DNA of 64,000 bases from Chelonoidis abingdonii (lineage: Eukaryota > Chordata > Testudines > Testudinidae). The stretch spans positions 35,106,345 through 35,170,344 of the forward strand of contig NC_133776.1 of the NCBI RefSeq assembly GCF_003597395.2, written 5' to 3'. Below, in pieces: positions 44,980-57,316 of the stretch. The notes beneath the pieces were generated by a model. That model was given only the letters and a program-made list of their open reading frames with translations, was not told the origin of the DNA and did no database searches. Both the position numbers and the translations under genes were made by a program. Every line of letters starts with the position of its first letter. Position 1 is the stretch's first letter.

Positions 44980-46009
44980 TGTCACATTACTGACATAACC
45001 TGTGACTGTATAAAGCATGGCTGCAACCTTTGTTATATATTTACAGCAAATATTGTGTAAAGGTTTTTGTGTGAGGTGTCTATGGAAAGGTTATGATTTG
45101 CTGGTTATGATTATGCTATCTGTATGCATGCATCATTTTTGTATTTAAAGTTATAAGTATTGGCTTTATACTGTCTGTAGTTCAAACTTGGGCTATGCTT
45201 CTGGGTGACACCCCAGACAAGTTGGTATCAGCTCTGCCTTGCCTGCTTGATGGTCCATTAAGGACCATCAGCTATACAACTAACCCATTGAGAGAAGGCG
45301 GATACACCTTGTGACTCAGCAAAGTATGCAGGAACTTGCCCATGTGACTCCAAACTCCATTTTGCTGTAATTTTCTACAGTAAGAACAAAGGCGTTCTTA
45401 CACCTGGAAGAGACTATAAAAGGCTGATGCCTCATTTCCATCTTGTTTTCAGTCCTGTTTCTGATCTCTTGAGGGAATTTGCTACAAACTGAAGCTTTGA
45501 ATCAACTATGGATGTACTTCAGGGACTTGATTTGAACCTGCAGCTTATTCCATCATTGCCACAAGCCTGAACCAAGAACTTTGCCATTACTGTATGTAAT
45601 TGATTCCATTTAACCAATTCTAGCTTTCATTTATATCTTTTTCCTTTTATGAATAAACCTTTAGATTCTAAAGGATTGGCAACAGCGTGATTTATGGGTA
45701 AGATCTGATTTGTATATTGATCTGGATCTGGGGCTTGGTCCTTTGGGAACAGGGGAACCTTTTTTCTTTTACTGGGGCATTGGATTTCATAACCATTTGT
45801 CCCCATAACAAATGCCACGGGTGGTGATACTGGGAAACTGGAGTGTCTAAGGGACTTGTTTGTGTGACTTATGGTTAGCCAGTGAGGCAAAACCAAAGTC
45901 CTCTGTGTTTGGCTGGTTTGGTTTGCCCTAGTTGTATCTGCCCTGCTCTAAGCAACTTGTCCTGAATTGGCACTCTCAGAAGTGTCCCATTCAAACCAGC
46001 ATCGTTACA
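44980..46009 (+). mobile_element. Solo LTR, 1,030 bp, with perfect 5 bp TSD
   Basis: It begins 'tgtcacattactgacataac' and ends 'ccagcatcgttaca', giving TG..CA termini. A perfect CTACT flanks it (44,975-44,979 and 46,010-46,014). Inside are a TATA-type box, TATAAAAGG (45,415-45,423), and a polyadenylation signal, AATAAA (45,652-45,657), 229 bases apart in the correct order. This is the architecture of an LTR with U3, R and U5. No gag or pol sequence adjoins, so it is a solo LTR. I recall the 'cctttagattctaaaggatt' segment as frequent in turtle genomes. Confidence 0.88.
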
Positions 46010-46014
46010 CTACT

Positions 46015-47020
46015 AAAGAAGGATTCTTCCTTCAGTCAGAGGAGCTCACTGGACTTTCTAGCTGAACAGAATAATAGTAGTGAACAATATGATCTGAGTT
46101 ATGCAGCATAGCAAAAACTAAATAGGGATTTAGTATCCCAGAATCAGACAGATGTGTCCTGCTCAACTGGTTTCCAACACATCTGCTTTTTAATAGAGTA
46201 AGTTATTACTCACTGTGAGTAAGGGTATCATAGCCTAAGCCATTAATTTTTATGTCCCATAAAAATCCTTAATAAGCCATTTAATATAATATGTCCATGC
46301 GCGTCTGAATGCAGGATTAGGACAGTGATTTCCAAAACGTTGTTTGCAGAACAGAACACATTAACAATCAGAAGAAAAAAAGTTTTATATTTTATTTTAG
46401 AATCACATAAAATACATGCAGAATAAATTTGTAACATTTTACATTTAAGGAGTTGTAGGGAAGGTAACATTTTAATGAGCTACTCCCCTCCTGTAAAGTA
46501 AGGAAGGTCTATGGAGTAAATCCACCTACAATTAATTGAGTGCTCAAGAGGCCGTTCAGTAGGTGGCATTGTTATTACAACTGTATTCTGAAAAGGCAGG
46601 AGAGAGAGCGCACAAGTGCACTACCTTGAAAGAATAACACTTCTCTGTTCATTGTTTTTCCTCCCCATAAAGAATTTAGTTTAAAATATTAAAGGGATTT
46701 AAAGAGTAGTGAGCAAATGTGGGTGGAAAATAACTAAGTATGAATTTGTCAGAAGAGGAAGGAGGGATTACTAAGAGATCTGGGTTACTAATAAATGAGA
46801 CATTAGGCCAAGGAATTAAGTGATTTCATAAGAAAAAAAAATATGAAAAGCCACAATAAAAGAAGGTATTAAAATGGTTACTTTGAGGATTGAGAATAGA
46901 TGGTGAATCTCTGTGATAGATTGATGTTTATAGAATGGCTACATAAGCGTAGCAGTGATAAGCAGGCTCCAGGATCCTGATCAGCACCAAGTTTTACTTG
47001 AACAGCTTTCATAGAACACA
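46015..47020. other. No gene seen
   Basis: Unassigned AT-rich DNA with short frames only. Confidence 0.4.
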
Positions 47021-47028
47021 CGCAGAAC

Positions 47029-47312
47029 CAGGGGCGGCTCCAGGCCCCAGCACGCCAAGCGCGTGCGTGGGGCGGCATGCCGCTGGGGGCACTCTGCAGG
47101 TCGCTGGGAGGGCAGCAGGCAGGGTGCCTTCGGCAGCATGCCTGTGGAGGGTCTGCTGGTCCTACGGCTTCAGTGGAGCCGGGGGACCAGCAGATCCTCT
47201 GCAGTCACACCGGCAGGAGGTCCACCGGAGCCACAGGACCGGTGACCAGCAAAGCCCCACCCCGCGGCATGCCGCCGTGCTTGGGGCGGCGAAATGTCTA
47301 GAGCCACCCCTG
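47029..47312. mobile_element. hAT-type MITE, 284 bp
   Basis: It starts 'caggggcggctccagg' and ends 'ctagagccacccctg', a long inverted repeat, and is flanked by a perfect 8 bp TSD, CGCAGAAC (47,021-47,028 and 47,313-47,320). It has the same interior layout as 20,558-20,819. Long open frames across it (up to 128 codons, plus strand) come from its GC-rich palindromic sequence. Confidence 0.92.
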
Positions 47313-47320
47313 CGCAGAAC

Positions 47321-48585
47321 CAAAGAGCTGCTGCAAGTGACCCTTACTCTAACGCAGAAACCAAACTGGAAAATGAAGCTCTAGGAGTTCCTGCTTGTCA
47401 TTAGGGGAAGTGATCCTGCTGCTATACTTTACTAAATAACAACACCTTCAACTGCTTGGTATCAGTAAAGCCTCCAATAACAGAAAACTATTTTATCTTT
47501 AACATTACTCTTGCATAGGCCTCTCCTGCCTTCAGAAACGTGGTCCTCATGCTAATAATAATTTACAATATAGTGTGTAAGCTTGAAGTGTAGTCAACAT
47601 TCCACATCTGTAAATATAACCATACTTTAGAAAGTAGCTGACCAGTTTACGCATGATTCTTCAGGCCACTGAACCTGTAAATACAATTCCACAGGGCCTA
47701 ATCTTCAAGATGTGGAGTGCTTCCTACAAGGCACCGGGCACCTGCAATTCCCCTGGGACTTAAGGATACAAGTGCCTTGGCAGGATCACATCCTCAGTCT
47801 CTGAGGCTGATCTATCAGCCAGCTCAATTGTTCCAGTGATTCTGGACAGGTGCTGCCCTGCTGTAAAGCTGGGTGGCTAGTCCAGGGCCCCCCAGAGCCA
47901 GTTGAAAGGCATAAGATTCAATGCAGACAGCTCTTCCTACCTGTGATTATAAGGGCACAACTATGGCTCATTTTGGGAGCTGGAGATCCAGCCCCCAACT
48001 CCTCGCATGGTTTGAGAGAAATTCCACACCAATCTGCAGAGATTTCCTTCTCAGAGGCACTCTCAGGTGGGTATTCCTGTGATACGGGATATGCTGGGCT
48101 ACAGCTAATTGCTAGTAAATGTCTTCATTTTTTCTACTGTGTATTATCAGCTGTTGAGTAACCTACCATAGCTGATTTCTTGCTTAATATTACTTAATTA
48201 TACTGCTATTTCCAAGTTAATTGTAACAGAGAAGAACAGAGTATTAAAATCTGCATATTGACATCCATTTTAATGCATTTATTTTTATCTATGTTTCTTT
48301 AAATGGTAAAGCCCTACAGACTTTACATCATTCCCTATAGTGCAGCATTACACATAAGCAAAGACTATTTACAAAACACCCAGATGGCTTTTAGCCTTGT
48401 AATTAACAGAGCAAATCACTATTTGTAAAAGCTCTTCTGTAAAGAAAGGCTTTCACAGACACACCAAAACACATTTGTGACCCACTGGAGTATGGGCAGA
48501 TTTCATTCCAAGTTTCTAAGGGAAATTGGTAGGCAAGTCTCACAAGTGACATTTTAAAAACATATTGTTTATACTAGTCTGGGCA
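47321..48585. other. No gene seen
   Basis: Unassigned sequence. A 103-codon plus-strand frame at 47,850-48,161 has no recognisable domain. Confidence 0.4.
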
Positions 48586-48589
48586 TAAG

Positions 48590-49184
48590 TGTGCAGCCTC
48601 ACCCCCTGTGGTGCCTCCTGCTGGTCTCTCTGGGTGATCCACTACGGCTTGGCCCCCATGTCCGTCTCTGGTGCTCTGTTAGGTAGGGTGCTGCCCCCAG
48701 CAGTAACTCCTTTCTCTCAGGGTCTCCCCTCCCCAGGAAACTCCCACCCACTATCCTCACCTCAGTATAAAGCTACTGCCAGTCATCATCTAGCCCCCAC
48801 GCCCTGGGGCAGACTGCAGTGTCAGCCTACTCATCACTAGCAAGGCTGGCTTTGGACCTGCTGCCTTGGCCTACCCCTGGGCTGCCCTCTGCAACCCCCA
48901 GTACTCCTTGGCCTTATGTTAGGCAGCAGCCTGGGGCTTTCCAGGCTGGCGCCCAGCAACCCTGCTCCACTCAGGTACCCTGTCTCCAGCTCCCTGCAAC
49001 CAGGCCTTTCTCTCTCTACAGGCAGAGGGAGACTTGGGTCCTGGCTCACAGCCTTTTTATACAGGCCAGCTGTGGCCTGATTGGGGCATGGCCCAGCTGC
49101 AGCTGCTTCCCCAGTCAGCCCAGCTTTTAGAGCTGCAGCCCTCTCAGGCAGGAGCAGGTGTCCACCCTGCTATATAGGGCTACA
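48590..49184 (-). mobile_element. LTR-like GC-rich repeat
   Basis: On the minus strand it starts 'tgtagccctatatagcaggg', contains a TATA-type box in 'cctgtataaaaaggctgtga', then 'ctccctctgcctgtagagag', 'aggggtaggccaaggcagca' and 'gatgactggcagtagc'. This is the same order as the plus-strand copy at 33,485-34,044. The start with TG and the TATA box suggest an LTR. I could not fix the 3' edge or a target duplication. The 83-103 codon frames inside are not genes. Confidence 0.55.
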
Positions 49185-49823
49185 TATATAATGTATCTTA
49201 CTATTCATAGCTTTTGATTCTAAGAACATCTACAAACTCTTCTTTTATTTCAAGAGCATCCTGACTTTGTTTCTTTGAAAATGTCTGTTTGGTTTTAAAG
49301 ATAAATAAAGAATATTTTCCTTTTGTTGTGTATTTATAAGTGTCTGATCTCACTTTTCTGAAACCAGAGAGTACAGAACTGCTCACTGTCTTACCAATCC
49401 AGTTTTCTCCCCTGAATAACCTCAGATCAACTGTATGACCCACATTTAGGAAGACAATCAATTCTAACTTTTAAAATGCACCCATCACCACAGAATGCCT
49501 GGGTGCAGAGCAGATACATAGGACATTATAAAAGTTAAATGGTAACATTACCTACAAAACTATAAAGAAATGCAAATATACTCTTCTCCATCCTCAAGAC
49601 AAAGCCCAGCTTAAGCACATCATACCATGAATACTATCACTATTCTGCTGAACTGGTAAAGGAAGTGAGCTCCAGAGCAAAGGACCTACCACCAAGAATG
49701 CCCAGCCATCAGCCCCAAGAATCTCAGTACCAGGCCCTGCTAAGAAGACATCACTAGCTGACCTCACACTCTGTGGTAATGCTCAGTGAGAGAGATAGTT
49801 GTTCCCAAAAGCACAAAAGCAGG
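49185..49823. other. No gene seen
   Basis: Unassigned AT-rich sequence. Confidence 0.4.
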
Positions 49824-49990
49824 CGGAGGGACGTACTGGCCACCGCTTCCAGCATCTCCCATTGGCCTAGAGCAGTGAACCGCAGCCACAGGGAGCCGCA
49901 ATCGGCCGAACCTGCGGACACGGCAGGTAAACAAACAGCCCGGCCCCCCAGGGATTTGCCCTGCACAAGCGGTGGAACAAATTTGGAACT
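49824..49990. mobile_element. Half of a hAT palindromic MITE
   Basis: The stretch matches the right half of the MITE at 3217-3550: 'gagggacgtactggcc', 'cgcttccagca', 'ggccgaacctgcggacacggc', 'aggtaaacaaac' and 'cacaagcgg'. The left half and the target duplication are missing, so this is a truncated copy. The 152-codon minus-strand frame at 49,754-50,212 runs through it and is not a gene. Confidence 0.8.
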
Positions 49991-51505
49991 CATTAAGGGT
50001 AGCTGACTGCAGAGCACACCACCGTCATCCAGTCCAGAGGTTAGAGACATCAGTGAGGTAAGGCCAACAAGCAAAATAAATGGTCGCAGCCAGGATGGGA
50101 AGTGCAAATGAAAATGGAACTGGGGTGGAGGATTGGGAACTTTTGGCATGTACCACACTACACAATTCAGACACTGTAAGAACAAAGCCTCCTGATAATC
50201 TTTTCTACCCAAAATTTAAACTGCTTTTGCCATTAGTGCCTTAACGGTTAAAAAAGAAGAGAACATGTATGGCAGTCTGTAAGAGGTACAGGCCAATGCT
50301 GTCATTTTTAGCCTAATTCTGTTCCAAATTCCTCAGTCCACTGCTTGACACATTTCTAAATCTCCAGTGGACGTGTTCTGTTTACTTTGATAATGAACAG
50401 AAAAGACTATTTATTTTTCTCCCTTCTACCGTGAATTCTCTATAATCTAGGCAGCAGCCTCCTATAATCACCTCATGCAGTTGTTTAAGACTTGGTTTTT
50501 AGCAGTATGCATACTCTATTTCCAATCAGCTATATATAGCAGAATGCAAGTCCTTGCTCTGAGCTTTTTCTTTTCCGAAAAGGGGAATAGAGATCCCCAG
50601 TGTCCTCAACTTAATGTTTTTTTTTTTAAGTGACAATACTAAACACTTGATCTTTTGGCTAAGGTACAGGCTCCTTAGTGCCTTTATCTATAAGCTGTTC
50701 AACAACGTCTGCACGTGGCTTTTTTTTTCCTGATGCAATGTAAATAAATTTCCATACTCACAGATGGGTAATTCACTTGATAACAAAATAGTATTTTTTC
50801 AGGAAGCCCCTTTTAAGTCCCTGCAGAATGTTAGTTATGCAATATGCAATTTAGGACTTAACCTCTTACCTACAACTTTTCTATCTCTATTTTTGTTGAG
50901 GAGTTTTGGTGATACATCTGAACACCCGTGCTCCCCATGCCCCACTGACAAGGGTGCTATTTCTATGCTTAAGGCAGTAACTAGCAAATTAGTTCTCTGC
51001 TTCAAATATATTCAGCCTAAGGCTTTCCTCATATGCTGTTTTTCCCTATGCACACACACACACCCCTGCACACATACTTCTTCCTATATCACTTCAGCAA
51101 AAAATGTTTCCAAATAATGTGATTATGATTAGAGGTATTGCATGATTTTGCTCCAAAAAGTATTGTAGTAAGGTACTGTGCTCTGCTCCATATGCCACGG
51201 TACCCCTACCCTGTGACACACTAGACATAGACATGCACAGTATAATATGGTTTATGGGTATCAGCATACTTAAATCCGTTGACTATACGGAAGAACAGCA
51301 ATGGTATTTCTCCCTTTAAGATTAATCTTACCAGTACATATGAAATTCTAGAGGTCACAAAAAAAATAGCATCTTCATTTCTGTGACACCACTCATTAAA
51401 TGTTGAAGCTTGAATCTTTCTTCTTCAGTGAAAGTTAGAATTCAAGAGCAGATGCAGTTTATGGAGATGCCCAGATATGTATGAGTTAAAAACAAATTTT
51501 AGGCT
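49991..51505. other. No gene seen
   Basis: Unassigned sequence with a short (CA)n at about 51,051-51,062. The 117-codon plus-strand frame at 50,764-51,117 ends in that simple repeat and has no recognisable domain. Confidence 0.4.
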
Positions 51506-51614
51506 AGATTCTCCTCTCACCTACCTTGGGCTAATTCCATTCAAGTCAGTAAAGATACACTGGGTAAAGCCAATGTAAATAAGAGCAGAATTTATGGCTA
51601 AATCCTGTCATTAA
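51506..51614. repeat. Old palindromic dispersed repeat
   Basis: The stretch opens 'gctagattctcctctcacct' and closes 'aataagagcagaatttatgg', with diverged inverted-repeat arms around a 'ccattcaagtcagta' core. Same type as 4790-4882. A further copy, 'cattgacatcagtgagagca', lies at about 52,028-52,095. Confidence 0.5.
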
Positions 51615-54327
51615 ACTTTGGGGATTTTACGTAGAAGATCATTGCAAATTGCACAATTTGAGCATGCCAGCCAATACCATAGCTGTAAGCCTACAAGATC
51701 TATCTGTGAATCTTGTTGATCTCCTCACTGATGGGAGCACCATGTATCTGTGCAAAAAGGAAAATCTAGAGTACTAGAATTTTAAACATTCAAGTATTAG
51801 AAGGCAGCCAGGTTCAGCAATAACACGAAAGAGTCTGGGGTTTTGCACCATGCCCATCAGCATGGTATCTGATTATCTTGCCAAAGTTAAAGAGTAATCT
51901 ACATAGATGTGTGGTTTTTTTGCATCTCTTCACTTAATCCAATAGGATATTTATGTCCCACGTGTATTTTTTTTCTTGAAATATCTTTTTAAGTCCAATT
52001 TCTAACTAACTAACTAAATACTACTGTAGGGCCCAGTTCTGCTTCCAGTGAAATAAGTGATTAATAACCCTCATTGACATCAGTGAGAGCAGGACCAGCT
52101 CCCTCCATTGCTTTGAGATGCTGATGGGAAATAGCTTGTTCCGGCTTTAAGAAACTTCTGAGGAAAGACTATGGAAAAAGGAACATGTTTTATGCAGAAC
52201 ACCCAGAACATGGCTGCTGGGAGCATTAGGTTTATCCATTAGTGAACCAGTATGTTCACTTATTTTAGCAAATATTATCTTTATCATATTGTAATTCAGT
52301 ACTACTCTTTATAGGTCCAGACTATAAGTAGGAACATATGATAAGTTCCCTGCATCAGATCTGAAATTGTTGTAGCAATTATTTTGTCTTCAGCACCAGA
52401 GGGGTCCAACCAGCAGTAGGCCCTGAAATGATCATTTTAATTGAAAACTCTTTTAAAATACATTTCACAGTCCATACTTGCTAAGAAGCACATCTCAGCA
52501 TGTGAACTGTCAGATTGCTGCGCTGAACACTATGTGGGCAGAATTCTTTAAAGACACCTCACTGCTAATGGGACAAAGCTGTTTTTTTGTTTGTTTGTTT
52601 GTTTTAAAAAAGAGTATGCATGATGCACACAGCTGCAGCACTAAAATGTTTCCAACCCTTTTTTCCCCTCTAATTCCTTTCTACTCCTAAAGGTTGGTCT
52701 CCCCTGCAAAGCACAATAAACAGGCCTTACTTAAGGGAAAAGTATGGCTTGTATAGTGGAGTGGGAAAGGAAGAATCTTCCAGCCCAGTGGTAGAGTTTC
52801 AGACATCTACCGCTGTGGTCCTGGCACATATGTTGTGAGCTTTGGACTGTAATCCATATACATTTCACAGACTTCACTGACCACATCTTGATCAGACTGT
52901 ATGACTATGGTAGGAAGGGAAACAACTGGACTGTTTCATATGTTGTTATACAAGTGCCCCTGTTGAGCAGATAAGCAATACAAAGACATATGCCTCATTA
53001 CCAAGAACAGTCTGTATAGCCTGGTCTAGGACAGTCCTGAGGGGCTAAATCCCCAAGACTTCTGTTTTCCTCCTTATATAGGTGCCTGTTGAATGACTAG
53101 GTTAAGTTGTTAACTGAAATTTCCTCAGTTCCCAGGCATTAGTAGCCTTTGGTAAACCACACCAATTTCCCAGGTGCACGTATTTGGCTATGATCACACA
53201 GACCTTAAAAGGAGTCCTGGGGAAGGCAAAGAGAAAGAAACCCAGGCAGCCTCTTAAAGCATTCAGCCACCTTGCCACCAGGATTCAGGTTTCCCCAGCA
53301 CATCCTGCCCCTCCCAAGGCAGAACCATTCTGGTTTCACATCTTCCCCATCCAGAGGGTTTGGGAGAGTCACATTTGGTCCTAGGTAAATAGAATTGCTT
53401 AGCTAACAGACAAATGACAGTTTCTCACATTCAGCTAAGGGCTGTTTTATACCATTCTCAGCCCCACATGGTTTTCAGAAAAGTTACAGCTCTCGCAAGT
53501 ATAGACACTTCTGGGGCCTGATTTTGCAGCATTGAGGCTGGTCAGTGAAACCTTTGCCATTAGTTACAGTTCTCAAGAATATTTGCAATAAACCTAAGAC
53601 CAGGTGAAAAGTTAGGTGGGATCAGGCTCAGCTGAAACCTCAAGACTCAGACCAGGATCCTAGAAAGATTAAATAGAAATATGTATGGTCATGTGTTGAA
53701 ATCACATAATGTTTGAGGGTTCATGTGACAGACATGAAACTTGATGGTTTCCACTGAGCATCAAATAAGACTTTTTATGAAGTTGGAGGATGCTCAAATT
53801 CAGCATGAAACTAGAAGACAAACACTCACACAGATTGAAAATGTTCTGCAAGCCCCCAAAAAGCAGGACTACCCAGGTTGGCACTACACAATCTCTATGT
53901 AGGTGGGAATGAGTAACCGTAAAAGATTAAGTAGCTGAGAAAATACCAGTACAGCTACCGAATAATAGATAGTCTTAAAGGGATGCCAATTTTCAAACTT
54001 TGAACTGCTACATTCTATTTAATAATAATTCTGCTTCTGTGTATGCTTGCCTCATCATCTCATTTTTATTATTAAAGACAGCCTATGCATGAAAGCAGCA
54101 TCTTTGTTTCTTAAAAGTTTCTCTATTTCTGCTGTTTCTTCCCCCATCTGAGTTTGCAATACAGTGTTTGTGACAGAATTGTTTGAGGCAAATAAGATTT
54201 TTGTGACTCAGGGGGAGAAATATCATGCAGATGAACTCTTAAGAAACAGATATCCTGTTTCCATCCAAATGTTCCTAGTAATAAACATCAAGGAAAGAAT
54301 AATACATCATTTTCCAGACATCATTTA
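51615..54327. other. No gene seen; (GTTT)n
   Basis: Unassigned AT-rich DNA. A (GTTT)n run lies at about 52,582-52,604. Confidence 0.4.
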
Positions 54328-54640
54328 AGTGTTATCAACTCTCATGATTTTAATCACAAGTCTCATGATATCTGACATTTTTCTGAAGCCACAGCTCCTG
54401 AAGTCAGATGGCTATTTGAGAATCATAGCCTTCCTTTAAAAATAAAATAAAATAAGTTTCTACCACCCCACCCCACCCCCCATAGTAGTGGAGAAAAGCT
54501 TGTGTGTGTGAACACTAAAGACTCTAAAGCCAGAGGGAAAATATAGAGAGAACCCCAAATTTTAAAAAAGTCTCATGATTTTTAAGACAGCCTCATGAGT
54601 TTTGTGGGCCGGAATCAGGCTTTTTAAATGTTTGGGACAA
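54328..54640. repeat. Dispersed repeat with 'ctcatgatttt' blocks
   Basis: The stretch 'aactctcatgattttaatca' then 'caagtctcatgatatctgac', later 'aagtctcatgatttttaaga' and 'cagcctcatgagttttgtgg', matches an old amniote dispersed repeat that I recall but cannot place in a superfamily. The internal (AAAAT)n run (54,437-54,455) and the C-rich run (54,464-54,481) are simple sequence. Confidence 0.45.
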
Positions 54641-55485
54641 TAATGAACTTCACACCTAAGAATTCTAATGCAGACCTGTTCTAACAAAACTGAAAATAAT
54701 ACAGTTACACTTATACATGCTTGGTATAGCTGATAACCATGCCTTAGAAGATTCAGAGCTTCATTCAGTTTCAGAAGTTCTAATACTTTGATCATTGCAG
54801 ATGTGATAGGGGTCAGAAGTTACCCAAAAGTGGGTTCTTGAGGCAATTTCCTTAACTTGCCAAAAACAACAGCTTGCCATAAAAGACAAACAAAACAAGA
54901 CTCCATGCATAGTCACGTATCAGTTATTTTTAGCCTAATGTTCATGGGAACATTAAGAAAATCTCATTTTTCCCTTCACCAAATAAGCTGCCATACAGTA
55001 ATATACACAAAGAAATTTATATTCATAGAAATGTAAGATGGAACATGACGATATTCACTGTTACCAAAGTTTGTGATTCTAAACACGCAAATCAGGAATA
55101 GTCCTCTTAGAAACAGTCTCTTGAGATCCCTATTGACAGTAAGCAAACAGTTCCTAATGGGCCTGTATCTAAATAGGATCATATATTTAAATAGATCTTA
55201 CCAAGCCACAGCAAAGTACTGTCCCACAAAATGTATGTTCCAGCAGTGCTTGGCCCATCTCATATGCTGCATGGGAATGCTGACCTCTAGCCTCTCCACT
55301 CCAGTACAAGTAGCCTTGTCAATAAGGAACAGTGGCTCCCAAGGAAAGGATGAAATGGTGTATATTCACAGGGCAGGTTACTTGAGAAATATTCAGGAAA
55401 ACTTATAATACACACACACACCCCCTATAGGCAGAGCTGTTAGTGCCACTTGCAGTTAAGTTTGCCTCATACTTCTCATTATGAG
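54641..55485. other. No gene seen
   Basis: Unassigned AT-rich DNA. The 111-codon frame at 55,073-55,408 has no domain that I recognise. Confidence 0.4.
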
Positions 55486-55640
55486 ACTCAGTTTCAGTTG
55501 CTTATAACTTTGTTACACTTAAACCATCTGGGCTGCAATTTCCCATGCTAGGCAACGCTTCAGGCTGATTTTTTTTAAAATGTTTTTTCTCGTTTAGCAA
55601 GTTCAAGCAAAAACAGTTGAACCATTTCTGGAAATGAGAT
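55486..55640 (+). repeat. Dispersed repeat shared with 62,643-62,790
   Basis: 'agttgcttataactttgtta' then 'cacttaaaccatctgggctgcaatttcc' is about 80% identical to 'agttgcttataactttgcca' at 62,672 onward. The match continues with 'aaaacagtt..catttctg'. The class is unknown. Confidence 0.55.
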
Positions 55641-56078
55641 TAGAGGGAAAATAGGTTCTGCCTGTAATCTCATTTTGACCATATGCATCCCAAATTTCCA
55701 GTAGGTTCATGTTTTCCTATTAGTATTCACCTTATCAAATATGGCTGCCATTCATGCTTTTCAGTGAGCACATTATGCATTCCAACTATAACCAAGCTTC
55801 TCCTACAGAAGGAAACTTTTTCCTACACCATAGAAATATCTATCCTTCAGCAGGTTTTCCCCAAACACAGAGCTCTGTAATTATTGATTTTAAATTGGGT
55901 TTGATGGAGCACCTAATCTTGTTTTTGGCTAATCTACAAGGCCCTGCATAATCAGTAGCTTCCCTTTCCTCTTTGTTCTAGCCTCCGTTCAGTCCCCTTC
56001 CCAAGCAGCACAGAAACCAGCTATTGCAGAGCATTATACCAGGAATCACTCCATTCATGTCCTTCACTCATCTCAGTG

Positions 56079-57311
56079 GGCTAGATTCACAAAGGAACTC
56101 AGGTGCGGTGACACTGAGCATTGCCATGCCTAACTTTGCCTAGAAAAATCGCTGGGATTCACAAAGCCTGAGTTCAGTGCCTAAGCTCTCTATACAATGA
56201 ATAGGGAGAGATAGCTGCTTCAGAATGAGGCTTACTAGGCATGCCCCACCTAAACTAGACAGTAGGAAATGCCAAGCCCAGGGGTGTGTGCTAATCCCCA
56301 CCTCTTTCTGAGATAGGCACCTAAGTCTAGGCAAGAGAGAAGTGCCTCCTTCTGTTTGCAATTCTCACCTGCAAAATTCTCTCTTGACGTCAGGGTGCCT
56401 GTACCATTTTAGCAAGAGGGGGTGAGTTATAACTTTTAACCCAGTGGATTAGGTACTCACCTGGGATGTGAGAAAAATTCCAATTGAAGTGCCCCCTCTG
56501 CCTATGGGGGAGAAGGGATTTGAAGAGGCATCTACTAGCTGTCAGGTGAGGGCCCTGACCATTTGACTATGGAATATTCTGACACAAAGCTCCTTCAGTT
56601 TCTCCTGTTGAAGCTGTTTTACTGTGGATGAATAATTTTAAGAATTAATTTCCTTAGTCTCTCACCTCCCAGGTGAGTGCTCTAACCACCAACCTATAGA
56701 GCCATTATCACACTTGTGAGCACGCTCTCTCATCCAATGATTCCTTCTTTTTTTTTAATTCAACAACAGAAACTGAAGGAGCCTCACATCACAGTATCCT
56801 AAAGCCCAGTGGTCATGGCCCTCACCTGAGAGAAGGCACAGCCCTGTTCAAATCCCTTCTCTCCTTTATGCAGTGGGGGAGGGAGCGGGAGGAGTGTCTT
56901 GAAGCAGAGGTCTCCCAAATTCTTCATGAGTACTCTACCCACTGAGCTAAAAGTTATAAGAGACATCCTCCTCCCCCTGCAGCGGTTTTGCATAAGCTCA
57001 CCTATAAAGGGTTGATCCAGTGGAAGAGCTTCAAGCACACTTACCTGCAGGTGAGTTAGGAGGATGAACACCTACCTTCCCCGGGTTCGTGCATCGCTCT
57101 GGGACTGGCATCAGTCCGGATACCTGGTGTGGGGCACTGGAGCATCATGCTCAGAAGCAGAAACACAGGGACCTACGTAATTTTAATTGCAAACATTTAG
57201 GCACCAAGTGAGCTTAGGCACCTATAGGTAGCAGAGGAGCAAGGGTTTTGTGAATCCCAGTGGGGTCTGGCTCTCGAAGACAGACACCTAAATTCTTTTG
57301 TGAATCTAGCC
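56079..57311. mobile_element. Foldback-type DNA element, about 1.23 kb
   Basis: The ends 'ggctagattcacaaaggaac' (56,079 on) and, reverse-complemented, 'ggctagattcacaaaagaat' (57,311 back) are inverted repeats. A 5-base CAGTG lies on both sides, although it can also be read as part of the inverted repeat. Pairing continues inward: 'agctccttcagtttctcctg' near 56,590 mirrors 'cagaaactgaaggagcc' near 56,768, and 'aggtgagggccctgacc' near 56,545 mirrors 'ggtcatggccctcacct' near 56,810. The whole element is thus an imperfect palindrome centred near 56,690. No transposase is seen; the superfamily is undetermined. Confidence 0.75.
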
Positions 57312-57316
57312 CAGTG

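Noticed and set aside
49754..50212. 152-codon minus-strand open frame
   Set aside because: It runs through the half hAT MITE at 49,824-49,990, and the rest lacks any recognisable feature.
56400..57000. tRNA-derived SINEs suggested by 'gttcaaatccc' B-box-like sequence
   Set aside because: The motif lies in the arm of the foldback element, whose mirrored arm has the complementary sequence. No separate SINE ends or TSDs were visible.
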